DNA from: Siphonodentalium dalli | Taxonomy: Eukaryota; Mollusca; Scaphopoda; Gadilida; Siphonodentaliidae | NCBI GenBank assembly: GCA_032622095.1 | Contig: CP136068.1 | Location: forward strand, 133,743,989 to 133,807,988 | Length of the DNA: 64,000 nucleotides | Direction: 5' to 3' | Shown: piece by piece, positions 1-13,089 of the stretch | Position numbering within the stretch: the stretch's first letter is position 1 | How the letters are laid out: each line of letters begins with the position of its first letter | The notes under the pieces: model-generated | Told to the model about the DNA's origin: nothing | The model's database searches: none | The model's input: the letters and a program-made list of their open reading frames with translations, nothing else | Program-made: the position numbers and the translations under genes

Positions 1-2590
1 ACTAGGATGAAATTATCGAAGTTTGATTTTCCGACAATTTAGTCGGTAATTTGCATATTTTCCTACTTTTGGTCGAGAGATTTAACTGAAATGGCCATCA
101 GTTGGAAAGTTTCCTTAGTTGGGATGTCAGGTTGGAATTTTCCAACAATGGGAAAGCTTGAGGCCAATCTAAATACTAAGAATTTGCAATTTTCATGTTC
201 AGATTTAATTGTTTTCTCCTGGCCCCTCCCCAGTGGCCAGTCGACTCAAAAGCTGATAATTAATTTAATAAAAACAAATAGTGGTGTGAATTTGCCGGCC
301 GTTTGACGACTAAATGTTATGATTTTTCAATTTTCAGATTAAAAAAATTCTCATACTATGCCCAACCATATTCCCTCACCCAAGTCACAAGAGCATGATC
401 AATTTAGATTTGTTACCACCCAGGTCTGTGAAGGGGTGTAAACGTCGATTTACGCAAACTTGTGAGTCTGATAGTGTTCAAGGGGGAAATTCCAAGTTGA
501 AACCACCCCACCCAACGGAAACCATCCAGCACGTCCCTGATGCCAAGTAACACAGACTCAGCCCTAATTACCCATTGCTTTCGGTATATGTTGTATTCTA
601 TCCGAGAATACACTGCACCGGCGGCTATATATAGGTATGCACCTTACAGGGGGTGTAACACCATCTATTCAGGAAGGTATGCCGCGGTGGCTGATTGGTC
701 CGAGAGTCAAAACACGCATTTTTACAACCTGATTCAAAACATTTACTAAAGTCCTATTATGTCATATTGGACATTTCGCAACAGCTAAATTCATATTAAC
801 TGCAAAAAACACCAGATGTATGTTACTGGGGCCTCATATGGGCCTTAGTCGAGATGACACTGAGCTACGGCATGTTGAATTTGGGATGGTGAGGAACTTC
901 CTCTCCGAAACCCTTCGAGAAAAGTAAAATTGAAATAAGTAAACCTGTCCCGATTTAACAAAGACATTTAAACCCAGATCAGGAAAAAGAGCGAGCAACT
1001 GTCTCAACATCGATGTGACTATAAATGGCCAGAAAATAACTGTCATCAGGGCATCAAGATAATCATTGAATTATTTGCATGTCTATCAACGTTTACTCAG
1101 ATGGTATGTTACTCTCACAGCACCTAAAGTATCCAAGTCTGGAATAGTGACTGCTTGTCTTTTTGTATAAATACAATTTTCTCCAATAGACTAACAAAAG
1201 GTTTTCAGATATAAGCAATTTATCAAATAATATTTCCAATTGCAGCCTGGTAAATATTCTCTCTATGTATTTATTTTCAAAATATGTCAACCCTAGTTGA
1301 ATTGGAACTTAACAGCTGATATGTCATGGGTATGTCTACAAAATGTTAACAGTGACTCGATAGTCAATATTGAGATGTTATCAGCTTAAATGTATGACAA
1401 CCATGTAGCTAAAACACATGTTCGGTTCGAGTAATATATTGCAGGGGAATTCTCACTGGATATTCGGGGATAGGTATAATTTTTTTTATTATTTTTTTAT
1501 AAAATTGGATACATATACCTTATACTAGTGTTTCATGTGCACATATCAGCTTCTGATGGATTACTGTATTTGTCCACTACATCGATACGTTATAATTTCC
1601 AATTAACACTACGGAATATGACCACCCAGTTAGACCTAGCATACTCGCACCACACACTGACCTGGAAACTCCAATGCATGTCTGTGGTAGACAAATCCCT
1701 AACATCCAGTATTTGAAGAAAACAATCTTAATATTTGCATGCATTGACAAAATATCAATTGAAACAGCTTCTGTAACATGTTAATCTGTAATGTGGACAA
1801 AAGGAGATAATTTCCCAGTCATATGAGTGATATCAGCAGGGTTTTAAGAGGTTTTATAAAAAAATTACTGAAATTCGGGGGTGGGTGTAAACAAATTGGG
1901 TGTAACAGATTTGGGAGTGAAATAATATTTGATTTTGCAGGTTTGGGGGTGGTTGGTTCCCGATAATGCCAAATGAAAAAAAACGGCATATATTCCTGGA
2001 TTTTTTTTACTGCCAACCCCTACACCATACACTGAATGAAAACGCTTCCGTGCCGATTACGCGGTAACGTCGTGCAGCCGAATAAGGCGATACTTGTGTT
2101 TTCGCAATGATACGAAGCACCGGTCGTCAACATACGCAGGACAATGTTTATCGATACAAGCTGTGGAGTGTGTTTTCCTTTTGTATATCTGGCATATACC
2201 CGCGGTTATATACCAACGGGCTACGACCATCTGACCACATGTGTTTCAATAACACCACTGAATAAAATACCCAGCATATTGTCATACAATTCTTTATTGG
2301 ATGTTTGTCAACGTCCTTATCATGTGCCAACACTATTAAAAATTGAAACACCTTATGTCGTTGCAAAAAGACATTCATGGTACCGATTTAGTATAATAGT
2401 TAAAATCAGGATGTTCCCAATAACCTGATAATATATACAATAAACGAAACGCAATATCACTATTGTGAAGTGCTATTATTCTCCACATCATGTCTCCTTT
2501 AGAAGGTGAAATCCCGGATCAGACTTACTGTATGCAGCAGATCACCGAATTAAAATTCCAATTCGTTTATTATCGTGTATCGTCCACGTG
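1..2590. other. Non-coding stretch, no gene recognised
   Basis: Only short open frames without recognisable domains occur here, and none has convincing splice sites together with a familiar motif. The stretch around 2468-2555 resembles one arm of the palindrome at 5181-5340 (shared words such as GATCAGAC and GAAGGTGA), so it is probably a decayed relative of that foldback element. The rest may be intron or upstream DNA of the lectin exon at 4526. Confidence 0.5.
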
Positions 2591-2600
2591 GTATGACATA

Positions 2601-4276
2601 TATATCAGGTCAGGTACATCCTGAATTCCACTATTATAACGAACCAAAGCCGGACACTTTGGGTCGTATATAGACTATATCTGATTTTGTGACGTCACCA
2701 ATTATTATCTAATACGACACTGATGTTTTTAATTTTTGCGAGCACTTTTGTCGCACAGTAGATCGGTGGGCTTAAAGCATTAATGTTGTAGTCTGAAATA
2801 AACGTGCGTCTTTCAACGACCGGCTTTCCAAAATGAGTTACTATCGGAATTATGCAGAGTGAAGTTCATTCGTAGCCGCGGTTTACATTTTATTGAGAAC
2901 ATAATTAATATTTGCAATAGAGTGGCCTAACATATACATGTCGCATGCAATGGGAAAATCTCAATCACTCTGGCTGGGCTGGGGACAATACTGGAATCAA
3001 AATCGATAATTCATGATGCAAACAAACGTTATTATTTCGCGTTTAAATTATCCTAATATTACATAGTACATACGTACGTGAATCTGATAATAATCAGATA
3101 TCCTTCTATTCGCACGAATCGACAAGAAACACATACTTATGAACAAAGCAGATTCGCAAATTCGGTCGATGGTGAAAGCTACATGATGACGTTGCTCGTC
3201 GAGTTTCGTTGAAATCGACATAATGACATTTTATGAATGAAATGAACATGATGAAATCGACAAGCTTCTTCGTATAGTACACATCTCAATCGGATTGCTC
3301 ACACGGCGTCAATAATATAAAGGTTAATTTCAGTAAAATACTCCCCTCTAGACAACAATCAAGTCTTGACTTTTGAATACTTTCAGTTTGATGTTGGTAT
3401 TTTATATTCTATAATAATTTGTTCAAAAGGAATGGCGTTTAAACGTTTTTTATTTAGGTTTTAAGTCTGAGTCGGTGAGCTCGTAGTATGTTTGCATTGT
3501 GAATCTCTGATTTCTCACATGCCTTGATGTATGATATGGTTGACATAATGTATACACGAAATTGCTATAGAACCCACTCTGTCGATGAACCCTTATTCAT
3601 GTCTGCATTGAGTGTAATATATCATAATCACACCACGATATAATGCCTAAGTTAATCTTATTTGATGGGAATACGCATCTATGAAGTTATTTTATAGGAC
3701 TAAAAAGACAAAGATATATCCTAGCGTATGTGTGTGTATTAGCTGTGGTTCGTTAATTACGCTAGAGTATGGTCATATTAGTGGTATTCCACTATTATAG
3801 TGGTACATGACCATTACCGTTTTGTTAATTTGATATCCAAAATCATATTTCATACAAATATTATTAAAAATCAGGTCGCACTAATACGGTATCATACACA
3901 TAGTTTGTCCAGTGGAATGATTAATCATGACGGCACACGATAAGCAACTCAATTAGCATGCAATTAGTTGAAATATTGTTATGAAGGAGTGGTTGAGTCA
4001 TCCTTCTATTGTCATTTGGAAAAGGATATATTAGGAATATTATATTATTATTAAATATCAAAGCTGGCGCAAAAGTTCGCACACCGAATATTGTCGGAAG
4101 ACTGTTCATTCGCTGCGATATTGTTAAGAGTGACATTAGGCTGTGCACTGGTATGGGCTGTCTTCTATTCCCGATGCATATAAAGACAACATGAATGTGT
4201 TATAGTCAAATACCACCATAATAGTGGAATATTACTATAATAGTGGAATTCAGGTGGTGCCTGACCTGTAGATATA
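2601..4276. mobile_element. Putative DNA element with about 40-bp terminal inverted repeats
   Basis: The segment 2601-2638 is repeated in inverted orientation at 4237-4276. Both read inward through ATATATC, AGGTCAGG and then CCTGAATTCCACTATTATA, with a 3-base indel and a few mismatches between them. The motif TCCACTATTATA also occurs internally near 3788 as part of a small palindrome, and again at 4216-4228. No transposase-like frame is visible inside, so this would be a non-autonomous element of about 1.7 kb. The superfamily is unknown and no clear target duplication was seen. Confidence 0.55.
2637..2906 (+). repeat. Dispersed repeat copy 1 (about 270 bp)
   Basis: This block closely matches 6723-6989 in the same orientation. 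Shared features are ATAACGAACCAAAG at the start, TATAGACTATATCTGATTTT, the AGTAGATCGGTGGGC segment, and CATTCGTAG near the end. It lies inside the 2601-4276 element. No coding frame is conserved between copies. Confidence 0.75.
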
Positions 4277-4525
4277 TCAAAATACAATACAATAGAAAGC
4301 AATATCAATGTGCATGGTGCTGATACTGACAAGTTCTTTTTTTTCGAACAAGGTTCTTACTGTCGTAGTTGTTAAAATGGGGTTGGAACGGATTGTGTTG
4401 GGAGCGACGAACACGTCAAGTTGTAATCGCATAAGGTATATAGGACTGTCCCATTGTGGCAATTCACTTTCTCAACTTGGAAACAGGATGGTTTTATCAC
4501 ATAGTTTTGTTTGCTCCTCATACAG

Positions 4526-4746
4526 GTCAGATATGGATAGATGGCCGTGACACAGACGGTACTGACGTTATGCGTTCTCACGACGGACAGATGTTGCCAT
4601 TCACAGATTGGGTTACCTCCTCTTCAAACACCGGAATATACGACTGTATATTTCTCGTGTTTGAAGGATCTACTAGTATGCTCAAGATGATGGCCAATCA
4701 ATGCGACAGAGCGGCGTCTGGTGTGCAATACATGTGTGAGAAATAA
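4526..4746 (+). CDS. C-type lectin-like domain, terminal exon (C-terminal half)
   Basis: A pyrimidine-rich acceptor ending in CATACAG at 4525 is followed by an open frame entered in phase 1. It codes for about 72 residues and ends in TAA. It begins GQIWIDGRDTDGTD and ends QYMCEK. WIDG, a middle Trp (FTDW), a DC pair and the terminal C-x-C-like spacing up to YMCEK are the usual landmarks of the second half of a C-type lectin-like fold. The classical EPN/QPD and WND calcium-sugar motifs are absent, so calcium-dependent sugar binding is doubtful. Phase and length match the last exon of the gene at 45356. The partner exon with the N-terminal half was not found upstream in the window, so it lies beyond the left edge, is too diverged, or is lost. 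An AATAAA hexamer (4742-4747) overlaps the stop codon. Confidence 0.72.
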
Positions 4747-5180
4747 AATGTCTCGTGTAAGAGTTTAACACTTTATCTGCTACATCATCATTGATGAGTA
4801 GTTTCCTTTGGAAATGTTCACGTAATAAGTTTAAAACACCACGAATCAGCCGTTGGCTGAACTTATTCCCTATGCTTTACATTATCTGTATTCTGCTTAT
4901 ATTCACCGAACATCCACTCATATGAATAATAGATGTCTACACTGTATATGTTGAGTAGTTACTCATCAACAAATACAACAGAGTACCTACAAATAAATCG
5001 CTCAAACGGATGTTTTACCGATTTCTTCAATATTTCAATATGGCACATTTTAACACAAGCTAACTGAACCATGGCTTACACAATCGAATAGATTGAATTG
5101 TATAAACACATGATCAAGCTCACACAATGTAGCTGTGCCTGTTATACAAAATGGATGTTACCACTACGCGATAAATAGAT

Positions 5181-5340
5181 ATTATCACTACAGTGAAGTG
5201 ATCTGAGTCTCCATATCACGCCGAGTTGAGAAGGTGAGATCACGGATCAGACGAGCTGCCGCAGGCTGCGAGTCTGATCCGTGATCTCACCTTCTCAACG
5301 AGACGTGATGTGGAGACTCAGATCACTTCACTGCAGTAAT
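5181..5340. repeat. Long palindrome / foldback MITE
   Basis: Two arms of roughly 65-70 bp are almost exact reverse complements. The left arm runs from CAGTGAAGTGATCTGAGTCT and the right arm ends in AGACTCAGATCACTTCACTG. The centre is a short GC-rich spacer around GCTGCCGCAGGCTGC. The outermost bases (ATTATCACTA and CTGCAGTAAT) also partly pair. Transcribed or single-stranded, this would form a very stable hairpin. Confidence 0.85.
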
Positions 5341-6722
5341 AATATGTTTATTATATGACCTATTGAACTTAATTGTTACAACCAACCTCTGAAATTATAT
5401 TACGAAAAAGGGGAATCGTTGAATTCAAATTTAATGAACGAATCGCAACAATTTAATCAAAAACATAAATTTTAAGAAGAAGTGTCTCAATTGAAAATAG
5501 TTCACAGGAGCCTCGTTCTGATTCAGACACGCATGGTATGGAATCGGATCACGATACTATCATGATCCGATTAATCGGAAAACCATTACCAAACAGTGGT
5601 GGTATTTAGTGAAAATAATGACAGTCATATAATAAAGACAGAGACACCGAACAGAATAACAGGTAGTGTTCCTGCTTGATTATTCCTAACTTATACATCC
5701 ACGCAGGAATATTGATTACAACGAGTCACAACTCTGCGTTGAATATAGCGTATGCAAGAGCTCCGATCGAGGTTGACGTTGGGATATGTCAATATAGGGA
5801 ACTTGATGTTCACACATTTACTTTAATAGATTATATGGCCACGAGTTAAGCGAAATTAACGATCACAGGTAAAATATATGCATACAAAACAAAGTTTTGA
5901 AATTCTTATCATAATCAGCGATGAATTCAGATGCTCAATCTTTTAATAATAATATGATCATATAAGGCAGCATAATATTACACACCCACTGGCACGAGGC
6001 ACACGTATTCAACGGAATCCCATCCAACGAATATACATTATTGTATACCTCTAGTGGAATACAAGCCATAACTATTCTAGAAAGATGAAGCACATTAAGT
6101 CAACGATCCGTTTCTGGTGATGCTCCGATCATTACTGCTTGGTTATTCATCAGACAGACTGAAATCACAATGAAGGTAGTATAGCATAGCTATAGTATCA
6201 ACGAAGGTGACAGTTGTGTATTTAATTCACCTTCCAAAACGGTGACGAATAAATACAGAACACAACTTGTATTATATTGTAGAATATTTTATCGAAATCG
6301 TTGCGGATTATATCATTGCGCTATCCTCAACTCATCCGATATAAATTTCTCGATTAAAATTCGCGTTGTATTCTGTCTAAGTAATCAACGACCACAACCA
6401 AACCACATGTATAATGATATCAGTTTTCGTTTTTCTTATCAAAACTAGTTCATCAACATATCACAGATATGTATTCCCATCACTTTAAAAATACGGGAAA
6501 TTTCCCAAGTGTGACACAAATTGAATCGGGATAGTTGATTCTTCAACGTAACAGTTCAAAACAGAAACATTATTGGATTACTGTTTTGAGTTGTCCATCC
6601 ACTATCCTTAACCGGCATTTGACACAAAAGACACAGATTTGTTTCGAAATATGCTCCGAATGTTCGAACAATTGCAGAGTAGGTTGATATATATAATTGA
6701 TGACGTCACATCATCGGATTGA
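5341..6722. other. Non-coding stretch, nothing recognised
   Basis: AT-rich sequence with only short unsupported frames. The longest, at 6242-6448, has no recognisable motif or splice context. Small inverted words such as AATCGGATCACGATAC and CATGATCCGATTAATC (about 5540-5578) form a minor hairpin. Confidence 0.4.
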
Positions 6723-6989
6723 TAACGAACCAAAGTCGGACGCTTTGGTTCGTATATAGACTATATCTGATTTTGTGACATCACCAATTAGTATCTAATA
6801 CGACGCTGCTGTTTTGAATTTTGCGAGCTCTTTTGTCGCAAAGTAGATCGGTGGGCGTAAAGCATTAATGTCGTAATCGGAAAATCTTGTTACTGTGTCT
6901 TTCGATTACTGGTATTGCAAATGAGAATTATGAATAATAAATTACAATGTAGGTTCATTCGTAGCGTTTGTTTACCTTTTATTGAGAAA
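6723..6989 (+). repeat. Dispersed repeat copy 2 (about 270 bp)
   Basis: Second copy of the block at 2637-2906, same orientation. It starts with a short hairpin made of ACCAAAGTCGGACGCTTTGGT and continues with TATAGACTATATCTGATTTT. Unlike copy 1 it is not enclosed by the TCCACTATTATA inverted ends, so the repeat spreads separately from that element. Confidence 0.75.
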
Positions 6990-9862
6990 ATAAGACACAA
7001 TAGATATAACGACACTATAGTAACTACAGTCTACTCTCATCGGGGCGATGTCTAATATTAATTACACATAGGAATAACTTCACTGCTCGTAGAAACCACG
7101 ATTTCCCGGTACGCAATTGCCAAACCCCCCAAAATATACAAATCGAGTTACATTCCATTTGTCGGCTGACCTTAACTTTTCCATTACTGACTTAAATGTT
7201 CGTCAAATATAAAAGGGACATACGCCTTCAACAAACCGATACACCGATACATGTATCAGTAGTATTGTTGTGAAAATAGTAACCACATGGCGATCCAGCT
7301 TCTTCCTATTAAATGAGTTTATACAATACCAGAAACAGACAACAGTTCCATTCTAATATAAGTTGATGTACACAGTGACAATATATATGCGCCGTCTTTC
7401 TTTGTTTAGTTTAAACATCCATTAAATATCCTTCTCTCCCTTTATTTGTTTTCAGTTTCCATAACCCTCTTATCTCATGACATCCACAAAGATACCCAGG
7501 AAAGATACCCGGCACATGCATTTTCTACGTTTCTGTTGTAAAATTATCAACACATGTCTATAAATGTACGTATACTCGCTTTTGGTGGGTGATCTATATG
7601 TATCAGATGTGTATATCACCAAAATGCACTTCAGGGGAGGAGGAAAATGAAATGATAAATTGTTGATCCCTCCACTGTGAGTACATCGGAACGTTTTGAC
7701 CTTTGGAGAAATAAAGCAGAATCTAGCTCTTTACATATATTTAACACACCATTATTATAAATACAAATCATTCGACATACGAACATAACTCCGGAAAACA
7801 TCGGAGTCTCCGCACATGGCGATGTAATGAACTAAGCACTCGAAAAATGATGAGTTTAATTATAACTGATTAATAACACGTGCATATGTATACATTTATA
7901 ATATAATGATACTTATAATGGCTTCAATAAATTAAATAAACATATATAGACCGTGTGAGAACTAAGTGCCGGTAAACACGGGCCCCCGGGAAAAGGTACT
8001 AACGTGCCAATATGGACAAACTATTGACTGGTATGGTCTATATTGGCATTTTGCCCTGTGCCGGTATATGGCATAATTATGATGTTACGATTAATACTTA
8101 TTTATAAAATTGTTGTATACTGAGAGTCAGACTACCGAACTCTGTTATATTTGTTCGTAACTATTTTGTTTATCTAATGTATTATGTTGTTTTTTTCCAT
8201 AATTATTATTTGATGAAGACAAATAAATAACTTGAAGTGAGTTGCAGTGGCGGGTGAGGGTTATCAAAATAAACATTTTGGAGCAGATATAGAATATCTC
8301 CTATTACAATAAATCGTTTCAGCGTAATATTTTGATTAACTGCTAAAACAAATTGATAAATGGCCCTGGATGGATAGTTGAACCAGTTATCAGACATCCC
8401 AAGTTATACAAATGATGGAATACAACTTCAAAGTACAATAGGTATGTTAGGAAAACTACTGACAAACAACATAAAACATTGAGTTTGAATTATAGACCCT
8501 ATATTTCATTGTGTTGTGCCTATGTTCATGATTTTGTTGTCTTGTTATTTTCGCACTTTGTTTTGTTATGTTTTTTTTATATAAATAAAATAAAATAACA
8601 AACACAAGTCCTTCGATACTCTTCGTGAAACACTACGACTTGTAGCTACAGTGCATTCATATATGTCTAGAGTGTATCCACTGGGTGGTGTTGAACTTAG
8701 AATTTCCATATAATTTCCACATACCCCCTTAAACAAAGAAAACAAAAATCCAATTTCGATCTGCACCCCTTGAATTTTAGCTTCTTTAACAAGTACACCA
8801 AGCTTTCCAAACCGTCGAATGTCCAACATGACATCCAAATGTTGGACAATTTCCCACCGATATCCATTTTGGTCCAAAAAATTTACCGAAAGTATGAAAA
8901 TAGGCGATTAAGAACACAGGTCACACTAAATTTACATGTGCCCGGAACAAAACGATGTTAATACCGCAGTCTCTTGTGTACTTGTGTGGTCATTTTGTTC
9001 CATGTAGGCAGGTACATGTGACTAAATATTGTCCAACTGAATTTGTGTCAAGCATGCCATGTACAACCGTTGAGATTTTGTCCAAAGTTAGGGGTGAGAC
9101 ACCCCAACCCACCAGTCCGCTCACCACACCCTGTCATCTACATGCAGTGTACTGGGGGCCCGGTTGATTCCATGTCGGCACAACATAACTGGGACGGTCA
9201 ATGTGCCGATAAATCAACCAAATAATTTGGTGGACCATACATAACGCGTAATTCGAACTTCTTCAAAATGACACACTTGGCTCAATGTTAATTTATTTTA
9301 CTTAAGAAATGGATGTCCATTTTCTCGGGTTCTTGCAAGTTGGTCGATTATTTTGTGTGGGACGTGACAACATTCCACACATAACAATGTCAGACCAACT
9401 TCCATCTACCCATATTCCACGGAACGCAACAAAATAAACACAAATTTCTTACATTTACACTCAACGTGCCACTCAAATGCCAACTTAATTTTCGAATACA
9501 CAGCTCACATTATACACAGCATATACATTTTATACCTTTTGGAAAAGGACGATTATATACATATATATATATATATATGGTAACGGAATGCGGAACAGCT
9601 GTGACCTAAAGGAGTGTCACGCAAGTGACCGAAGTTACAAGATTCACACCAAGGCTGCCCCGTTGTTTACCCCGTTATATTCACAACTAAAGGATAGAGT
9701 TATTCCCCTACCATTGATAATAATAGGCTGACAATAGAGGCTAGATCGCAATTAAGCACATAACATACGTCGGTACCTTGATAAAACAACGTCTACAGTT
9801 TATTCGGCCGTACAAATTGATAATACAATGTCTTGGAGCTTCCTCTTTCAAATGGTATATAC
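6990..9862. other. Non-coding stretch, no supported gene
   Basis: Short unrecognised frames only. A weak hairpin surrounds 8008-8060, with GTGCCAATATGGA against TCTATATTGGCA. A (TA)n run lies at about 9560-9578. The 103-codon open frame at 8566-8877 (minus) is discussed under rejected items. Confidence 0.4.
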
Positions 9863-10269
9863 TATTAGTCGAGTGCATTTATGAGAAAATACTGCTGAAC
9901 CTCAAAATAATTGCAACACAAAAGATTTTGTTTTATTTTGGTTGGGAGCGTCATAGAGCTAAAAATCAACAAAAATCTAAGCATGCGAAATGGCCTTTTT
10001 GAGGCAAAAAGTGGCGAAAATGGAGATTAACATTTTTTTTTAATAACTCTTGATGTAAACATACAGTTGTTATATTTTCACAATGATAAACTGTGGTACA
10101 GTTGTATCCAAGATTTTGTATCATTTTATTCTATAAATATTGATTAAATGTTCGAAATTTGGGTCAAAAAGTTGAAAAATTTGCCAAAATTCAGTGAAAA
10201 CTGGAAGTCTACAATAACTCTTGATGCAGTTGTAAAATTGTTATAACTGGGCTTGGAACTATTGTTATA

Positions 10270-10775
10270 TAGAGAATACCTACGGGTTTTGGTTGAATAC
10301 CCGGATTATCTCATGAGTGGATACAAGGAAATACAGTTATTAGAAAGCTTCGACATTAGCATTTTGTTTACATTCCATCAATTGATTTGCTTTGCTCACC
10401 ACTGAATGACAAATAACGAGCATATCCGCAATAAGAAATAGTCCCCTTTGTTTTATTCTGAAATTATGCGAGAAAATTAATGTATACATAATTTAATGAT
10501 AAGAATATATTAAAACAAATGAGTTAACATTATAACAATTAAAACTCTTTCGCTACCGTAAAAATCAATAATTAATTTTTTTCCGGCTGTTATTGATACG
10601 CTTTGAAACTTTATGTGATTCCCCGCTATAAACCAGATGTAATCTCCGAAAAAGTAATACTATTGTGTTGTCCATCGTGTCGGTCAGTGTTATCCAACGA
10701 GTCGGTCCAGGCGATGTATATAACGCTCTACGCCACGGCAATTTCCCACTATTTAATGGGGAAGCATATAATAAA
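10270..10775. mobile_element. Insertion of about 505 bp found only in the left arm
   Basis: In the right arm, GGAACTATTGTTATAT runs directly into AGTTATATCC when read on the minus strand. In the left arm these two words are separated by about 505 bp. The extra DNA has no recognised coding frame or obvious inverted ends. It most likely inserted after the two arms arose; the alternative is a deletion in the right arm. Confidence 0.6.
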
Positions 10776-11002
10776 TAGTTATATCCACAATTGTGGGTTT
10801 CTTCATGTTGTTACTACAAGCAACTAATCAAAATATTTTATGGTGACAAGATGTAAAAAATTACAAGAAATCAGAGAAAAATGGAATTTCACATTACATG
10901 TTTATGCATTCGAAAATTGCCATAGTTGGACTTGGACTGTTGTCAGTCAGTTATATATGGGATTTTCCATCAATTTTGGGCCAGGTTGTGGTATCATTGA
11001 CA

Positions 11003-13079
11003 CTAAGTTGTCCATATCTGTGGCAAAATAGTGAAAAAAGAGAAAAAAATATAGAAATTCATTAAAAAATATATAGAATTTTGAAAAAATAATAAGTCTG
11101 GATAGATCGTTCTGATTTTCAGTCTAGGCCTCCTTTTCACTGTTGACCAAGGCTGTGTGTTCAAACAGTCAACACCTTGGCATTCCCCACAAGACATATA
11201 ACATATAATTCGATGTTTTCGGCATGTGCACCTATTGCTTTTGCAGTCCGTTTTACATTTACAACGAATAATGTTCAGTAGTTCTTTTGGAGCTGGTGGT
11301 TCCTCACATTTGATAGGATTAAGCCGCCCATCCTTAACCTGCCATCCCCAATCAGTTGGTTCCAAATTTAGTCCCTTCCAACACTGCACCTGGTGATACA
11401 CGCGCACTGAATGTTGTTTGGTAGCAGATGGTGATGGAGGTAAACATGTAGGATCAACTACAGTGTTGCTTGATGCAACCTTTGCAACAACTTTCTGGTA
11501 CCGCAATTCACCCAAACTTGATACACTAGAGCTATAAAGGGACAGCAATGCCATCTCCCCCGCTGCAACCACTTCGTCCGTACCCATATATGCATGGTAT
11601 TTAACACCTTCACCGATTATCTAAATGTCACATTCTTCTGAAACCGTGTGATGGCTGTGCCTTTCCCTATTCCATGAACTCGCGATGTCGTATCACACCC
11701 AAGAATGGCGTGTAACATGCACAAGAAGAGATTTACAGATATCACCTCCAATAGACTCGCGCGAGTTAGCAATGTCCCAGATTCGGCATTCCTTTCCAAG
11801 CTTCTTATTGTCAGCCATGAGAAACACACGATTATGCGTTTTAGGGTCGAAGTTATGGAGTAGCAAGATCAATAAATCCGTGTCAGCACCAATAAGTACT
11901 GTGTCAGTGTTTTCGGCAGTCGTGAGTGTCGTTTTAACAATTAAGACATCTGCATCACCGGGTGCATGGTGGACGATGCATTGGTTTGCTTCCAGGTAAG
12001 TACTTAGCAGATTGATGAATTTATGCTTATTCTGAGAGTTTGACAGAAAATTATCCTAGGCAACTACTAGATTCATTGTTGGTGTGAACTGTATATTAGT
12101 GCAACTTTAATCCCTTTCCGGCGAGAATGTGTGACATCTTTTGTTTTTAATCCACCTTTATAACCATCAAATACAACGGTAGTGTGCTGGTATTTCCTAT
12201 GAACATAATCTACATATGTCTGACATATTTCTTCGTACGTTTGACCCTTGATCCAAGGAATTCTTTGAAGTAACGCACCGCCATCCATCACAACCTCTAT
12301 CCTTTCTTGCATTACCAACGTGGAGTCTACATGATTCCAGATCTTGTCGGCGAGAGTGGGCTTATTGGCGGGTCGCATATCTGCACTCGAGTCAAACAAT
12401 GCTGGTGGATATGTACATCACTCGTACTTAAAACAGGCTTCATAGAATCATCAATAAACAGCCCTTTGGCAACAGTGATAATCCTCTGAAACAAGAGTTG
12501 TAGGTCGATGTGTTCAACGTCATTGTCGATCTTGAGAGAAGGAGCACTCATTATTATTGCTTGGGATGTTCGCTTGAATACATAACTCAACAACTTTCCC
12601 ACCCATGTTCATAAGGATCTTCGTGCCTATACTCTTACAGCTATCCACATTAACTGTGTCGTGTCCAGCTTGCCCATTTGCTATGTTTTTGATCTCGGTA
12701 GCAGCCACGCATTCAAACGGATTTCTGTCATGCATATAATTTAGTATGCAAACTGTGTCTTTGTGGTCCCTTCCTAGCCTCGCAACAGTTCCGGCTTTGT
12801 GTTGATCACTGGTAGAGTAGCTAATTCCACTATATTGACCTCAGCGCATGCATGCATTGACATTAACCACACAGTTCTTTGTTGCTCTGTCATTCCGCTA
12901 CCTCTTGTCAAACCTCCTGTAGACTTTACACTTCTCTTTAATACTTGTTCAATCACAAGGTCGGTTGAAAGACCTGCCCAGTACCTGTCACTTCTCCGTA
13001 TCACATGGTTTCCTTCGATAAAACTTTTCTCTATGTCAGGATGATTTTCATGAATGTGACTACCATGGATCATCATCAA
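11003..13079 (-). pseudogene. Academ-like XPG nuclease/Cys-finger protein, left copy, degenerate
   Basis: Reading from 13079 down, the conserved order is FIEGNHVIRRSDRYWAG, then NPFECVAA, then a FKRTSQAI block with LQLLFQR. Next come a PIN/XPG-like core (VVMDGGALLQRIPW near 12290, HAPGDAD near 11965, IGADTDLLILLLH near 11890) and LGCDTTSRVHGIGKGTA near 11690. The last resembles the helix-hairpin-helix signature of XPG/FEN1-type structure-specific nucleases. The C-terminal part (11587-11003) ends in a Cys-rich finger, RCKCKTDCKSNRCTCRKH followed by MSCGECQGVDC. The frame is broken several times: shifts near 12735, 12600 and 11600, and a stop before the DNFLSN block near 12055. GDAD is followed by V, where the right copy has D. 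In life it would be a nuclear DNA-binding nuclease or transposase. It is inactive as written. Confidence 0.68.
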
Positions 13080-13089
13080 TATTTTTCTA

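Noticed and set aside
8566-8877. 103-codon minus-strand open frame with a mixed, protein-like composition
   Set aside because: No family was recognised, no splice sites or second exon support it, and it runs into an AT-rich tail. It may be a transposon fragment. A protein search would decide.
11685-11999. 104-codon plus-strand frame in the left arm
   Set aside because: It is antisense to the nuclease core, whose motifs on the minus strand are clear and agree with the right arm.
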